Of a stretch of 64,000 bases of DNA, positions 10,441 to 23,214 are shown in pieces. Each line of letters starts with the position of its first letter. Within the stretch, counting starts at the first letter, position 1. This stretch comes from Hoplostethus atlanticus (taxonomy: Eukaryota > Chordata > Actinopteri > Trachichthyiformes > Trachichthyidae): contig JAXDDX010000227.1 in the NCBI GenBank assembly GCA_034670405.1, forward strand, positions 186,001 through 250,000. The letters run 5' to 3'. The position numbers were made by a program, and so were the translations under genes. Under the pieces are notes generated by a model. It was not told the DNA's origin and ran no database searches. It saw only the letters and a list, made by a program, of their open reading frames with translations.

Positions 10441-10502
10441 TCAGGTTGGCCAGGGAGGTCTTCCACTCAGGCCGTGTTGGGGGTTCATATAATGAATGGC
10501 AC
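10441..10502 (-). CDS. pax3: Predicted last coding exon of pax3
   Basis: Follows the acceptor ctttctcag. With one base from exon 8 it reads S then AIHYMNP..., matching the known alternative Pax3 C-terminus AFHYLKPDIA at four identical and three similar positions out of seven. It continues for 12 further residues to TGA. This frame requires exon 8 to end in phase 1, at the A before GCAAGG. Confidence 0.6.
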
Positions 10503-12651
10503 CTGAGAAAGACAGGGAGAGAAGGAGGGTTACGACAAATTCAAAGAGTTTCTTTTTACCTGTCCACAGTTTATTCAATATCATTGGGTAAATTCGTCGA
10601 TGGCTGTGATAGCGATGAGTGTGAAATGAGAGATGGAAGTTGAATGGGGTGAGAATTGAATTTTGACAGTGTGTGTTAGGGAGCAGGTGAGAACAGGTGA
10701 GGAGAGCGGCTGTAGGGCCCCAGGGTAAACAATAAGACTCAAGAAAGAGGTGAAAAGCCTGGGGAATCTCACTAGACATTATTTTAACCTAATGTGGCCG
10801 AGCCTTCGTAAAGCTAGCATGAGCTTGAGACTTAGCCTGGTTCTCTGGCTCTGCTCCACTGATCAATAATAACTCTAGATCTGACCTCCACTGGGACACA
10901 TGGTTCTAATCCTGGCCTGCCAAGGGCCATAATCGCCCCCTATTAAAGAGCCCCTTACCCCCCCACCCCTTTCCACACACACGCGCACACACACACACAC
11001 ACACACACATGCATTACCTCTAACCCCCAAGAGCTGCACGTGTGTCTCTTCCAGGACTGGCCAAATTAATGACATCAAGATGTTGCCACTGATGGGCCAG
11101 TCAACATGTGGTAGTGTACCCCAGATCAGCTCCAACAACACACCACTCTGACCCACACACTCCCCTCCCTGCTGTCAAACATGCTTTGGGAAGCAGCTCC
11201 TTTCATTTGGTGGGGTATCTTTGTTACACAGGGGTCATTACATGGCTAGGTGAGCTAGCCCAGGGTTTGATGGGCAAGCTCATCATATGGGGTCATGAAA
11301 GGACAGTGAGTGAAAGTGTGTGTGTGATTGTGCATGTGAGTGTGTACGGTTGGGGCCCTGATATGCCCTGCGTGGATAGTCTAGTGATGGTAATGTAAAC
11401 TGAGGTATCCTGGCCACTAGAGCTCACTAACATACATGTAATCTCAGCACAGCTCAGGGTGATTTGAGAAGCTCTCTCATCAGCATGGCCCTTGCAATTA
11501 ACATGGGTGATGAGTCAGATAATTCAAACTAAATAGGCCAGAGCAGGGGGTTGTAGAAGGAAGTCCCTAAATTCCCAAAATGTGACACAGATCACTACAA
11601 ATATAATATCTAGGTTAACAATATCAGGGTGTATTCCAGGCGTACCTTGCTCTGACTGTACTGTCCATACTGGTAGGATGGATGGTGGTCCACGGCATAT
11701 GCTGGGGAGCTGTAGGTGGGTGGGCAGTAAGACTGGGAACTAGGCAGGGTGGGCATACTGGTCAGGCCTGGTAGGGCCTCCAGGCGCTGGGAACCATGAC
11801 AGCTGGCAGCCATGCCTCCATTAGGCTCCAGGCCTCCAGTCAGGGGGGAGAGGGCAAAGTCACTCTGGGGCTGATGTGGCACTCCTCCTGGGTTCAGTAG
11901 GCCCATCACCTGAGGGTAGATATGGTGGAATACTGGTTAGATTAATAGAATAGACTACAATAGAATAGAATAGAATAGAATAGAATAGAATAGGAACAGA
12001 CATGTAACCAAAAGATTTTCCAGCTACACCATGTCCATGATGAGGACATACACCGTGCAGAGCTTGTGAGATATGATGCATAGGGGACATAAGTCTCATA
12101 ATTTAACAAATGCAATACATCAAAATGTGATACATCGGGGAAAACACAACTAACTGATGCTATTATTCAAGTTATTCAGTGCCATCAATCAATCATATTT
12201 TCCACTCAACTAAGGTGGGCTAAAATGTAGGCTCTCTCCTTGTTCAGTGTCAGAAATACATTATACACTGGCTTCACCCGCACATGTGGTTCTCTTTACT
12301 CTGCTTCCTAACTGACCGAGCGGGGAGCTGATGTTGGCTGAGGAGTTCAGTCCTCCACCCCACTAGTGGTTTCTGTCATCCTGTCAAATTGATGGAATGG
12401 ATTAAAGAGGATATTTTTCTTTTCCTTTTTTTTTGTCATGCATCAAGTGTGCAGTATTTACCGCTTGTTGCATTTTGTTATAAATGGAATAGATGGGACA
12501 GAAAGAAATAATCCAAATGGGTTTTATGGTATAAACAGGGGGAAAAATAAAATGTTTTTCAACATTTTATTTTGTCCTTTGTGTGTTTTTAAGTAGAATA
12601 TTCAAGTAGAAAAAACAGATACATGCACTGAACTATCCGCTCCGAGCAACA

Positions 12652-12709
<58 letters not shown>

Positions 12710-12834
12710 TTCTCGCTCTCTCACTCTTTAGTTTGATGCCCCAAATTCACCGTGTCCTTGTGGGGCCAATGTAAAGAGGCCAAAGGGTATGTGGGAAGAA
12801 GGGGAGTGTGTGTGTGTCCAGGCTACCTCACATA

Positions 12835-12891
<57 letters not shown>

Positions 12892-13358
12892 CGCGAGTGC
12901 CCGTGAGCATGCAAGTGTAGTAAGCATTTTTTGTTCTGATGTCAGGGGTGAAGAGGTCTTGCTGGTGATACATCGTGAACAGCTGCACAAAAGTTTGCAT
13001 GAAAAACAATGTCATGGAAACGTCTGAAAAATGGGTGAAGAGAAAGAGAGAACAAGCTGTAGGGAGAGAGTGAGACTCTGGCAGAGTGAGACTCCGGAAA
13101 GATAAGTTGCAAATTGACAAATCTCACAAAAGTGAGAATGAAGAAGTAATGGGTGAGTGATGTAAAAACAAGGGCTTTCCCAACTGGCAGCCAACTGGCA
13201 CACACACACACACAGTTAACGTCAGGTGTCTGAATGTATGTAATTTACAGGAGTCTGTCAGAGTGATCTAACCTTACACATCTGAAGAACATGGCAATGT
13301 GTGACTACCACCAAATGGGAAGCACATGGAGGTCAAATCACATAATTCATCTCACAGC

Positions 13359-13417
<59 letters not shown>

Positions 13418-16400
13418 AGAAAATATCAACACAGTTAGTGTTGATGTTGGATTTTTTTCCACTATTCAAGAAAGTGGAAATGTGGCAGAGGTTTTAACTC
13501 TGACAGGTTTTTACACACTGAAGTATACACTGAAACACCTCATTGGCCCTTGAGGTAACAAATCTATACCACTTTCTTTTAGAGGAAACAATATGTTGGA
13601 TGTACCTTTAGAGGGCACTGACAAAAGGTTTAATTTGTATCATATTTTTCTGGAAGTGTATCTCTGTAATCTACATCTCCATCACCGGTGTAGATTGTTC
13701 TGATTTTACAGCTATAGCATGGTAAAATCAGTTAAGCCGTATTTCCTCAGGCCATATCACACGTATGTCGATGTGTAAGTTGCGTGTACTTTGAGGGAGT
13801 TCGAGTGTGCATGTTTACATGTATGCAAGCGATAGTGTGTGTGTGTGTGTGTGTGTGTGTGTCTGTGTACATGCTTGTGGGTTCGTGCGCGTTCTCTCTG
13901 TGACTGAAACAGCAGCAGTTCCCGAGGGTGTGTCTGTTTCAAAGTTGTTCCGGGGATTAGGTCTCACGGGGGTGCAAATCCCGGCCGCTCGCTTCCTCGG
14001 TGAGAAAGGATTCCTTTGGTATGCACCAGATCAGCAGTGAGACGCCAGAGACCCCGCACCACAGGGAGACTGCAGTCCAGCCCTGTCCAGACTGCTGCTC
14101 CAAGCATAGGGCTAAAGGCTCAGACAAGACGACCTCAAAATATCGCCTATCTAGAGTAAACCCTATCAATATCAAAACTCCACAAGGCTCTAATCTTACC
14201 ACATCTGGAATCGACTGAGCCTCCGAAAGAGAGAAAGTGTCTTACTTTAAATCCTGACGAAGATAGAGCAGTAGCCATATCAGCAGTGTTGTTTCTCTAA
14301 ACAAAATTAGGTTTGGATCAGCTTCATATTTGTTTTTGCTTGTAAAATAACTACAACATGTACGTAGTGCAAAGAGGACAAAGCTATGTCGTTTTGAAAA
14401 AGCAGAGTCTAACTGTAAAGTTTTCTAATTGCAAAGAAGAGGTCTTCACGTGCTAACTATGAATGTCATAGAATTCAATCAATTCTCATTTCCTCTCTTT
14501 TATTAAGTTAAAATCAGGAAATTAATTCCATCCTCGTCTGAAATGGAGATGAGCGTATTGCAATATACATTCAGACAGCCCCGATGAATACATAAATTAA
14601 AACAAATTAGCCAACAAAGTGAGTCATTTACATAAATTACACACTGTGTTACTAGGCGATAGATTACTTCGTCCCAATCAATTAAGACACTGGAACATTC
14701 TGTGATTGCAATTCCAGACTGAGAAAACATTCCAGGCATGCTGTCCCTATGCAAGATGAGATGTCCATTCTGTAAGGAGCTGCCCAGTAAGGTTAATGTT
14801 GAAACCATCCATGAGGCCACAGCACCTTTGGCCTCTATATTAGAGTTGCCAAGTGACCCTGCGGGTGTGTGAACTCACACCACAACCATGCACGCTGCTA
14901 CTAGCAGCTTCGCCTACTAGTCCCTCTCCAACAACGAGGTGAAACATCACAATATGAAGTGTGGTTGAATCTCGGTGAGGAAGCAGCAAAGTGTAATGTG
15001 TTACTACTGCTCCAACATCAAAGCAGTCAATTATCCTTCCCAGCCACAATGGTGCCACCTACCGCTTTCTGATTGTGCACCATGCGAGATAAAACAGAGA
15101 TATTCTTCTGGCAATATGTATGCATCCTGGGGCATTCACATAGAGACAGACCTGCCCGAGGCAGTTTTTTATCTATGCCTGGCAGGAGTCTGAGAATCTC
15201 TCTCATGGGAAATAGTACCCAGCATGCATTGCGTGTGGGCTGGCCACCCTTTTGTGGCGGTTAAAAGCTCGTTTTCCGCCTGTTAGTCCATCTTCTAGGT
15301 TGGTAGGGAGCCACCGATGGACACTGATGACTGTGTAATCGACCATAATTGTCTTTTCAGTTTTGATTTGTGTCATCATTCGACTTCCACTCATCCTTCC
15401 TCGTATCTGGTCCTGTCTCACTCCCAAAAGACTGACATTCACCACATTTTAAATTCATCAACAAGCCATCAGCACAAACAAGAATGAGAAGCTACCGGGT
15501 TTTTAAGCCTAACAAGGTTCTCATCAATGTCATTGCAATGACACCTCCCGGGCCACACACAAGACGGTGTGTGTTTGTGTGAACCATTATCCTTCCATCA
15601 TGAAGGGCATATAGAGCATATCTGTTTCTGCCTTACTTGTTATGACATAAGCATGAAGTGTTTGTGGGTGTCTGAGAGAGAGTGTATGTGTATATGTATG
15701 GATATAAGTATAGGTATGTGTATGTCTACGTGTACTTTCATGCGTATGTATAGCCAAATGCTATAGACTAACCTGTGGTGAGAGGCTGTTGCTGATGGTG
15801 GGATTGACAGTGTTGGAGTGTCCTGTCGGGGCCACGAAGCTGTCGGCGTAGCCTGAGAAGCCATGACGTCCAGAGGACAGGCAGTACGCCGAGCCCCCGT
15901 CCTGGGACCCCGCTGACGAGCCAAGCCCACTCTGGTGCACCGAGGTGGGAGGCAGAGGCTGCGGTCGGTGGACTGTACTGGGCTGCTCCGACACTGCTGA
16001 AGGAAATAATAAGCGAGATAGGGAGACGGAGAGAGTTGAGGAGGAATAAGAGATATACACTGCAAAAACTGTCCAGCATTAACAAGTCATTTAATCTCAT
16101 CCTGTGTCTTAAAATATTTTATTTATTTTTTAGAAAATAAGTGAAAGATTCTGCCAATTCGGTGAGATAATTCCACCTGTTTCCAATGCAGTTTCACTTA
16201 TTTCCTGAATTTTCTAGAAAAAAAGTGTCTTGAACCGAGGAAAAAAGGCATATCACTCCACTAGCATCAAGAAAATTGTACTTGATTCAAGAAATTGTTT
16301 TGCATTGTGAAGTGAAATTACCTCATCACATTGGCAGATCTTTCACTTGTTTTAACAAAAACACAATTTTAAGATTAAACGTGTTAAGATGTCTATTTTT

Positions 16401-16853
16401 CAGTGTAATCATGTTTACACAGCCACCACTAGAATGTACACTTTCCAGCCAGTAGGATGGAAAGCTCGAGGCTTAAGCCCTGGGTGTGTCCGGCTGTGCC
16501 TACCTTGAGCTATGGAATTGGGAGGGTAGGGGCTGTCTGACAGCTGATAGGGCTGCAGGCCTGACATGGCTGATGGAGGGAAACCACCGGGGATCAGGTG
16601 GTTAAACGCCATCAGCTGATTGGCTCCCGCTTGTTTCCTCCACCGCGCTCTCCTGTTGCTGAACCACACCTGAGAGAAGGACAGAGAAGAGTGGTGGTGT
16701 TCATTTGATCCTTCATCTAATACTCCTATTAGATACTCGTGATTATCTGCTAATCCAATAGAGCACATTTGTTTTGAGTTTGTTTGGTGTAACGGTGACT
16801 TGCTTGTGCGTGTGCATGCGTGTGTGTGGTTGTGCGTGGCCTTGTGCACAATT

Positions 16854-16923
<70 letters not shown>

Positions 16924-19900
16924 GGGGTTCTCGGTTCTATAGCCAGGAGCTGAACAGATAGAGATCTGAACATCTGGGGATTGCAGTGAAACCACAGTGA
17001 CATTAAGTCTTTGTGTGCTCAGTCATTGGGTTCAGATGAAGCCAGCCCATAAAGCCGTTACAGCTGTTAAAGGCTACATTACAGTCTACATTAATACATT
17101 ATCTATAACAGGAATCTATTTCCGTGCTTATGTGTCTAATAGCTGTAAGGAATGTATGGCAACTTCCCAACGCAGTTTAACACCCACATTACTTGCTGTG
17201 AAGATGAGGTCCCTGGGACTGTACAGTTGAAGTGTGTGTGTGTATGTGTGTGTGTGTGCACGTCTAACCTGTACGCGGGCCTCGGTAAGTTTGGCCCTCT
17301 GAGCCAGCTCCTCCCGTGTGTAGATGTCGGGGTAGTGTGTGCGTTCGAAGGCCCTCTCCAGCTCTTCCAGTTGCTCTGCGGTGAAGGTGGTCCGACTGCG
17401 GCGCTGCTTCCTCTTCAGAGGCAGGCCTGGCTCCGAGTCCACGTCTGAGCCCTCATCTGAGTGGCTGGCTGGAATCACAAAATCAACAGACCGTTATTTT
17501 GGCTAGTAACATTTAGAGGCAGTGTTACTTATTGAAACTTGGGGTAACTACTTTGGCAACAAAGCCGTGATTCAATAGACAGACCCAAGACAATAGATTA
17601 GTACAACACATGGTATAGAGCCACTTTAGATTGTGTCCTCCTGGTCTCTTAAACTCCTCAGTGGTTCCTGAGGGGATCAAAAGACAGAGGCTGCTTGAAC
17701 ATGGATTAAAGAGGACTAGATCCCTCCGGGGCATCTATTCCCTGGGCCAGTGTGTCTCTCCCAGTCTTAGCCATGCTGTGCTCTATGGCGATATGGTCCC
17801 ATAGTGAAAAGCGAGCACCCATCCCTTTTGCAGGTGCTTTTTTAATCTGTTTGCTCAGTTGAGGGCAGGGCGGAGGGACTGGCTGACTGGGAGACAGCTT
17901 TTGGGATCTAATTCAGCAGAAGATGGGAGTCAATGAAGGCTTGAGACTAAGAGTTGGAGGACTATGGCAACGTATGGGGGGAGGTTACCCATCTATTAAA
18001 TAATGATTAGGCTCCACAAACTAGCGTGACAGCCTGCCATTGTCCGCCATTACATGTCTCCAATCCCCCCCCCTCTCTTTCTCAGTCATACACACACTAA
18101 CAAACATGCATCTGCTGCGTCTGAGCCATGGGCCTTTCACTCAATGCGCTCAGTCTATGACAATGTTTCAAACCCAGATGGATACAAACAGAAAGAGTTG
18201 GAATCCACTCCCTCTGCACCCTAGGGGACCTCTTACGGCAGTCAGAGGAGGGTTCACTGCACCTTTTAGGCACTCAAGATTACGCCGCTACGGCAGAGTA
18301 CAAACACCTTCGTGGATAGACAAAAAAAAGAATAAGAGAGAGTGAAAGAAAAACCGAAAGCAGAGAGACAGGTGTAAGCGACAGAAGGGCTTCACCAGAG
18401 GGCCGAGCGTTGCCTGTTGCCCCAGACTGCTCAGATTTAAAGCTTTAATTAAAAAGTGCCAAGTCAGACACGAGGGGGGTGGGGGGCGGGGGGGGGGGAG
18501 ATCTCCCCTCGCCTGCCCCAGCCTCTGGAGCCGAGCAGGAAATGTTTGTGCCGGTTGCCAGTGTGTGTCTGACCAGGCATTACACAAGGATTTGGGCCCT
18601 GGGAATGCTGCTGCGCTCCGGACCGCCGCCACAGAAGACTCTGATGCTGAGAAGAGCTCTTTATTACATTCGGGCCGAGGGCGCCACGCTGCCAAAGAGC
18701 CTCATAGGGGATTGGCTGGATGTTGAGATACTCCTGGAACGTCCAATTTGAGTTGGGGATGTGGTTTGTTTAGGTAAGGATGTGGCCTGAAACCAGTTGG
18801 AGTCGTATTTTACGACACGATAGGCATAAGGAGAAGGCCACACAGCATGGACTTTAAACTTGATACCTTTCCTATAAACACGTTTTCAAACAACAATATT
18901 GTTATCCAAATTATACGTATTATTTGTACTGTGCCATAAAGTGCAACTTCCCATTAATCAGCAGATAAACAACGGAGAGACTAAATAAACCAGTAAGCTA
19001 AGAAACACGCAGTGTCATTACCATTTTAATGACAGAGGAACAGAGGAAGAAAGAAAAGGAGAAGAGCCAATGACAGAGCTGAAACGGAAAGATTCCTGAG
19101 GGAGGGAAGGAGAGCTCATAAACCTCCTCTGAGGAGAAAGCTCCCCAGTGGCACTGTATCATGTTAACTGCAGGGTGGAAGGGGGAGGGGGGGTTCTCTC
19201 CTCCTTTACCCCCTTTATTTCTCTCTCTCCCTCTCTTTTTCCCTCCCTGTTTTTATTATTAGTAACTACAGAGAGAACACTCCATCACAGGCTCTCCCTT
19301 AATGGCAAATGACAGTGTAGCTTTTGTCATCCTCTGGCTCGCGCTTTCTCTTTTTCTCTCTCTCTCCCTTTCTCTCTCTCTTTTTTTTTGGAAGTGATGT
19401 GGCCGGGCCTTTGTATGTTAGAAGGGAAAAGCCTGTGGCAGGGCTCTATTGGGCCGATTACCACGCTCCATCTGTAGGAGCCATCAGGGACGCCCGGGCT
19501 CGCATTCAGGGGCCTGTCACCTGCCCAGCAGGGGAGTGGGGGGCTGTAGGGTGAGATGGGGGCTGTAGGGCCAGGGGCTGAGTGGGGGAATGAAGGGTGG
19601 GGAGGGGGGCACAAAGAGGTCCAGAGAAGGGCCACTGGGGGCTGTGAAGGGGCACAGCAGGGGAGCACCCCTTTATCCCCTCCCTCCACAGCCTGAGGGG
19701 CACAGAGGTTGGGGGATGGGGGAGTTGAAGGGGTTGACATGGAAAGGAAAACGGGAGGCTGAAGGCACCTGAAGAAGATGCTGGGGAAGGGGTGTGGGGT
19801 GTCGGGGCCAAGGAGAATGGGGTTGCTCTTTGCTGGTCATTCTTAAAAGTGGACCTGTCCCTTCCATCACATCCATTCCCTTCACTTCATTTCTCTCTTT

Positions 19901-22900
19901 CTCCGTGCTCACCCCTCGCTGCAGCCACATCTTTGCGTTTGACATTTTTCAGACAAGGTTCTTGTCCACGCTGTGGTGGATTGAGGTTGAGGAACGCCGA
20001 TGCAGGAGCGGACCCAGAGCGGGTTGTTCCCACACATTCCCCTCAACAAACGGCAGAAGAGGATACTAAACACACAAAGGGAGGCCTCGACCTTCTTACT
20101 TAAACACCCAAATCAAATTTTACGCTGCAGCTAAAGCGCTGGGGAGCTGAAAATACTCCATAGCCGCTCACAGTTTGGCCGCGGCTCTGACAAGAATCTT
20201 AATAGAAAGATAGATTATTATCCCTCAAGGGGAAATTGGGGTTGCTGCAGAATTATCCATAAAACAGACTTTTCAAAACAAGGTAAGATGTAGGTTAATA
20301 AACCAATAACAAGCTAGTTTAGATAGCAGAGGCGATAGTAGAGTTTATTTAGCACAGGTTCAGTGTGTAGCATATTTGTTCAGTGTAGTTTAGCAGATAG
20401 TAGAGGAGCCTATTCAACAAGTCATGTCAACAGGTTCCTTTCATAAACTTCAACACATGCGTATACAGGCACAGACACGGACAGTGCTACGGGCTCACCA
20501 CCCGAGGCAAACCATTTATCGATCAAGAGAGGAGACTGACAGGCAGGGAAGATAAACTCCAGAGGGTCACAGATGTGAACTTTGGGAACGTCCAGTTCCA
20601 TTAGCTTCACCTGCGGCAGCGGTGCCTCTAACAGGCCAAGAAAACTAGCGAGGATTCCAACCACAGGAATAAAGACTGCTCTTGTTTACCGGGTAGACTA
20701 CGTTGGCCAAGAATCGTCTTGCCAAGCGTTCACCCCCACACACACACCCATCTCAGAGATGTTAATATGAAGAGACACACACAGGCCCACACATTCATGC
20801 ATAAACTCACACACACACACACATGAAACAGCATGTGCACACATTTATGTACTTTGTTATGGCAAAACCTGAATGAAGTGGGGAAGCAGAAATAAACAGA
20901 ATGCGTGAGAGAATGATGAGAGAGATGCACAGAAAGAAGAGTGAACTAGAGAGAAAGAGAGCGAGAGAGAGAGAGAGAGCGAGGGGAAGAGCCACAGAGA
21001 GAGAAAGAGAGTGAGAAGGGGAGCATATGGGGCAGTTTATGGCCTTGTCTTGGTAGGGGCTGGCTAGCCCTTCCTCCAGGGGCTGTTAATAGAGAAGGTA
21101 ATTGAGCTGGTGACATGTGTTCACCACACAAAACAAAGGGCAGAAGAGACAAATGAACTAGTTATTTGCCCAGGGAAGTAGATCTGGCCTTTTCAGCCCG
21201 CACAGCGCAGTGCGAGTGGGCCACTGAATAAAACAGTGGCGTGGCACATACAGCCAGAGCTAGCAGATGCACTGGAGGAGCTGAATAGTTAACTGACAGC
21301 TTATGGGTCCAGCTGGGGTTAACAGTTAGGGGAAAAATGGGAGTGAGTGGGCTGCCCACTTGACTTGCTAAAGAGCCCCCAGGAACCCGCAGCTGCCTGG
21401 GAAAGGGGGGGCAGATAGATAAAGAGAGAGAGCGAGCGAGCGAGAATGATGACGATGTTGCGCACAGGAAAAAAAAAGCGAGCGCAGGAGGCCGGCCTCT
21501 GCTCAGACAAAGAAGTAGCTAGTGATATGACGTTGAAAGATGTATCTCTGCCTAATATAGGTGAAGTGACAAAAAGCCACAAATGGCCCTGCTCGGCCAT
21601 TATGTGTGCCCAGTGTGGGGCGGTTATTATTTAGTCCCACTGTGATGCAGTTAGGTGATAGTTTCACGGTGGCATTTCCACCCCCAGAGCAGCGACAAAG
21701 CAACCGCACAGCACCCATGCAGGGCTGCAGCAACGGGCCAGTCTGCCACACGTTCCAGCTCAGCAGAGACCAACCCACCCCAGTCCAGTTCAGTCCACCC
21801 CAGTCCAGACCAGTCAACCAAACAAGCCACTCAGCAGGTTGAGAACCAGCCTAGTCTCTCCAAATAAGAACAAATACTCTACAGCTGGAGGTGTATGCAT
21901 TGTGAAGTAAATAAATAGATATTTCCCTGTGCGTTCATTTTTTAAGTGATAGATCTGCTGCATTAAAGAGATATTATATATCATTGGTGTGGAGTACTGA
22001 TATTAGGGAGTCCATTAGCTGTCATCTTCACCCAAACATTATTGTAACCTCCTTTTCCTGGAGCCTGATAGTTTTAACAGTCAAGTGACCCTAGGTTAGC
22101 CTCTGACCTTTTCACAGTCCTGTGTAGCGCTGCAGTGAAGAGGGCCTCACAACTGACCCCACAACAAAACTTCACAGCCACTGACCAGAGAGCAAAGCCA
22201 TCGTCAAATTCCATACTTTCTTCTCCTCCCAACAGAAGAAAGTCTCCTTTCCATTGAGGCGTTTCATTTTTCCCTTGTTATTGGTATCTTATGTTTGGTT
22301 TTATGGGCTTTACCCGCATATCTTCAATTTCTATTTTTGTTTTAAGGCCCGTGTTTAGACTATTGCAGGAAACAGATGCTCGGACTTGGAACAAACTTTT
22401 CCAAAAAGGAATCATATAACCTAAAGTCCAGTTCTTTTCTATTGGTTTTCTTTGTTCAGAGCGGCGAAAAAAGACATTAATCAAAACAGCAGCAGAGTTG
22501 TGCTGCCGTGTCCATAATGTGCAATGTGCTGAACGAAACAGCTCCACAAAAACTGAGGCTAAACAAAGTTAAGTGATTGACAACGCTGTCTGGCTTTACT
22601 CAATTAACTATCCCATTGTGTTCCTTTTTGCCAGAGTCCCCTCGCCCTCTCGCCCCCGACCCTTTTCTCTTCACACTCCTTTATCCTCCCCATCACAGAG
22701 TTTTGCTTGGCTAATACTTCCAAGGAAATTGAGAGCTCCTTTTCTACCGGGGCTCCTCTCCTTGACCTTCCATTGCTCATTGCTTCTCTTTCAGTCACTT
22801 CACAGTGTCTTTGGGGTTAGTGGGGAGAATGTGGAGAGTACATCAGCGTTGAGGGGCCGGCTCAGGGCAGGACCCCAGCCCCTTACTTCAAAGTTGGCCT

Positions 22901-23139
22901 GCATTCATTAATTGTCCTTTGAATTAATATTGGAGGATCACAATGCGGGTGCCAACAGAGAAAGAGGCTTTAATGAAGCATAGAGCTTGCATTCAGTTGC
23001 AGATCAGCCAGTGTGGATTTTTTCTTTCTTTTTTTGAGTGAGAGAGCCTTGAGAATGATGCCAACACGGAGTGTAAATGGGTATTTATGTGTGAGAAGAT
23101 GGAAAGAGAATGGGTTGTAAAATGATCACGTGTTCCATG

Positions 23140-23214
<75 letters not shown>

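Noticed and set aside
12752-13120. Frames with runs of Cys-Val or His-Thr around 12.8 kb (also 8.6, 13.3, 16.8, 43.3 and 60.4 kb)
   Set aside because: They are translations of (GT)n or (AC)n microsatellites, not genes.
19327-19945. Pro/Ser-rich frames on both strands near 19.3-19.9 kb
   Set aside because: Low-complexity GGGG/CCCC- and CT-rich intron DNA of pax3; no splice context that would join pax3 and no domain.
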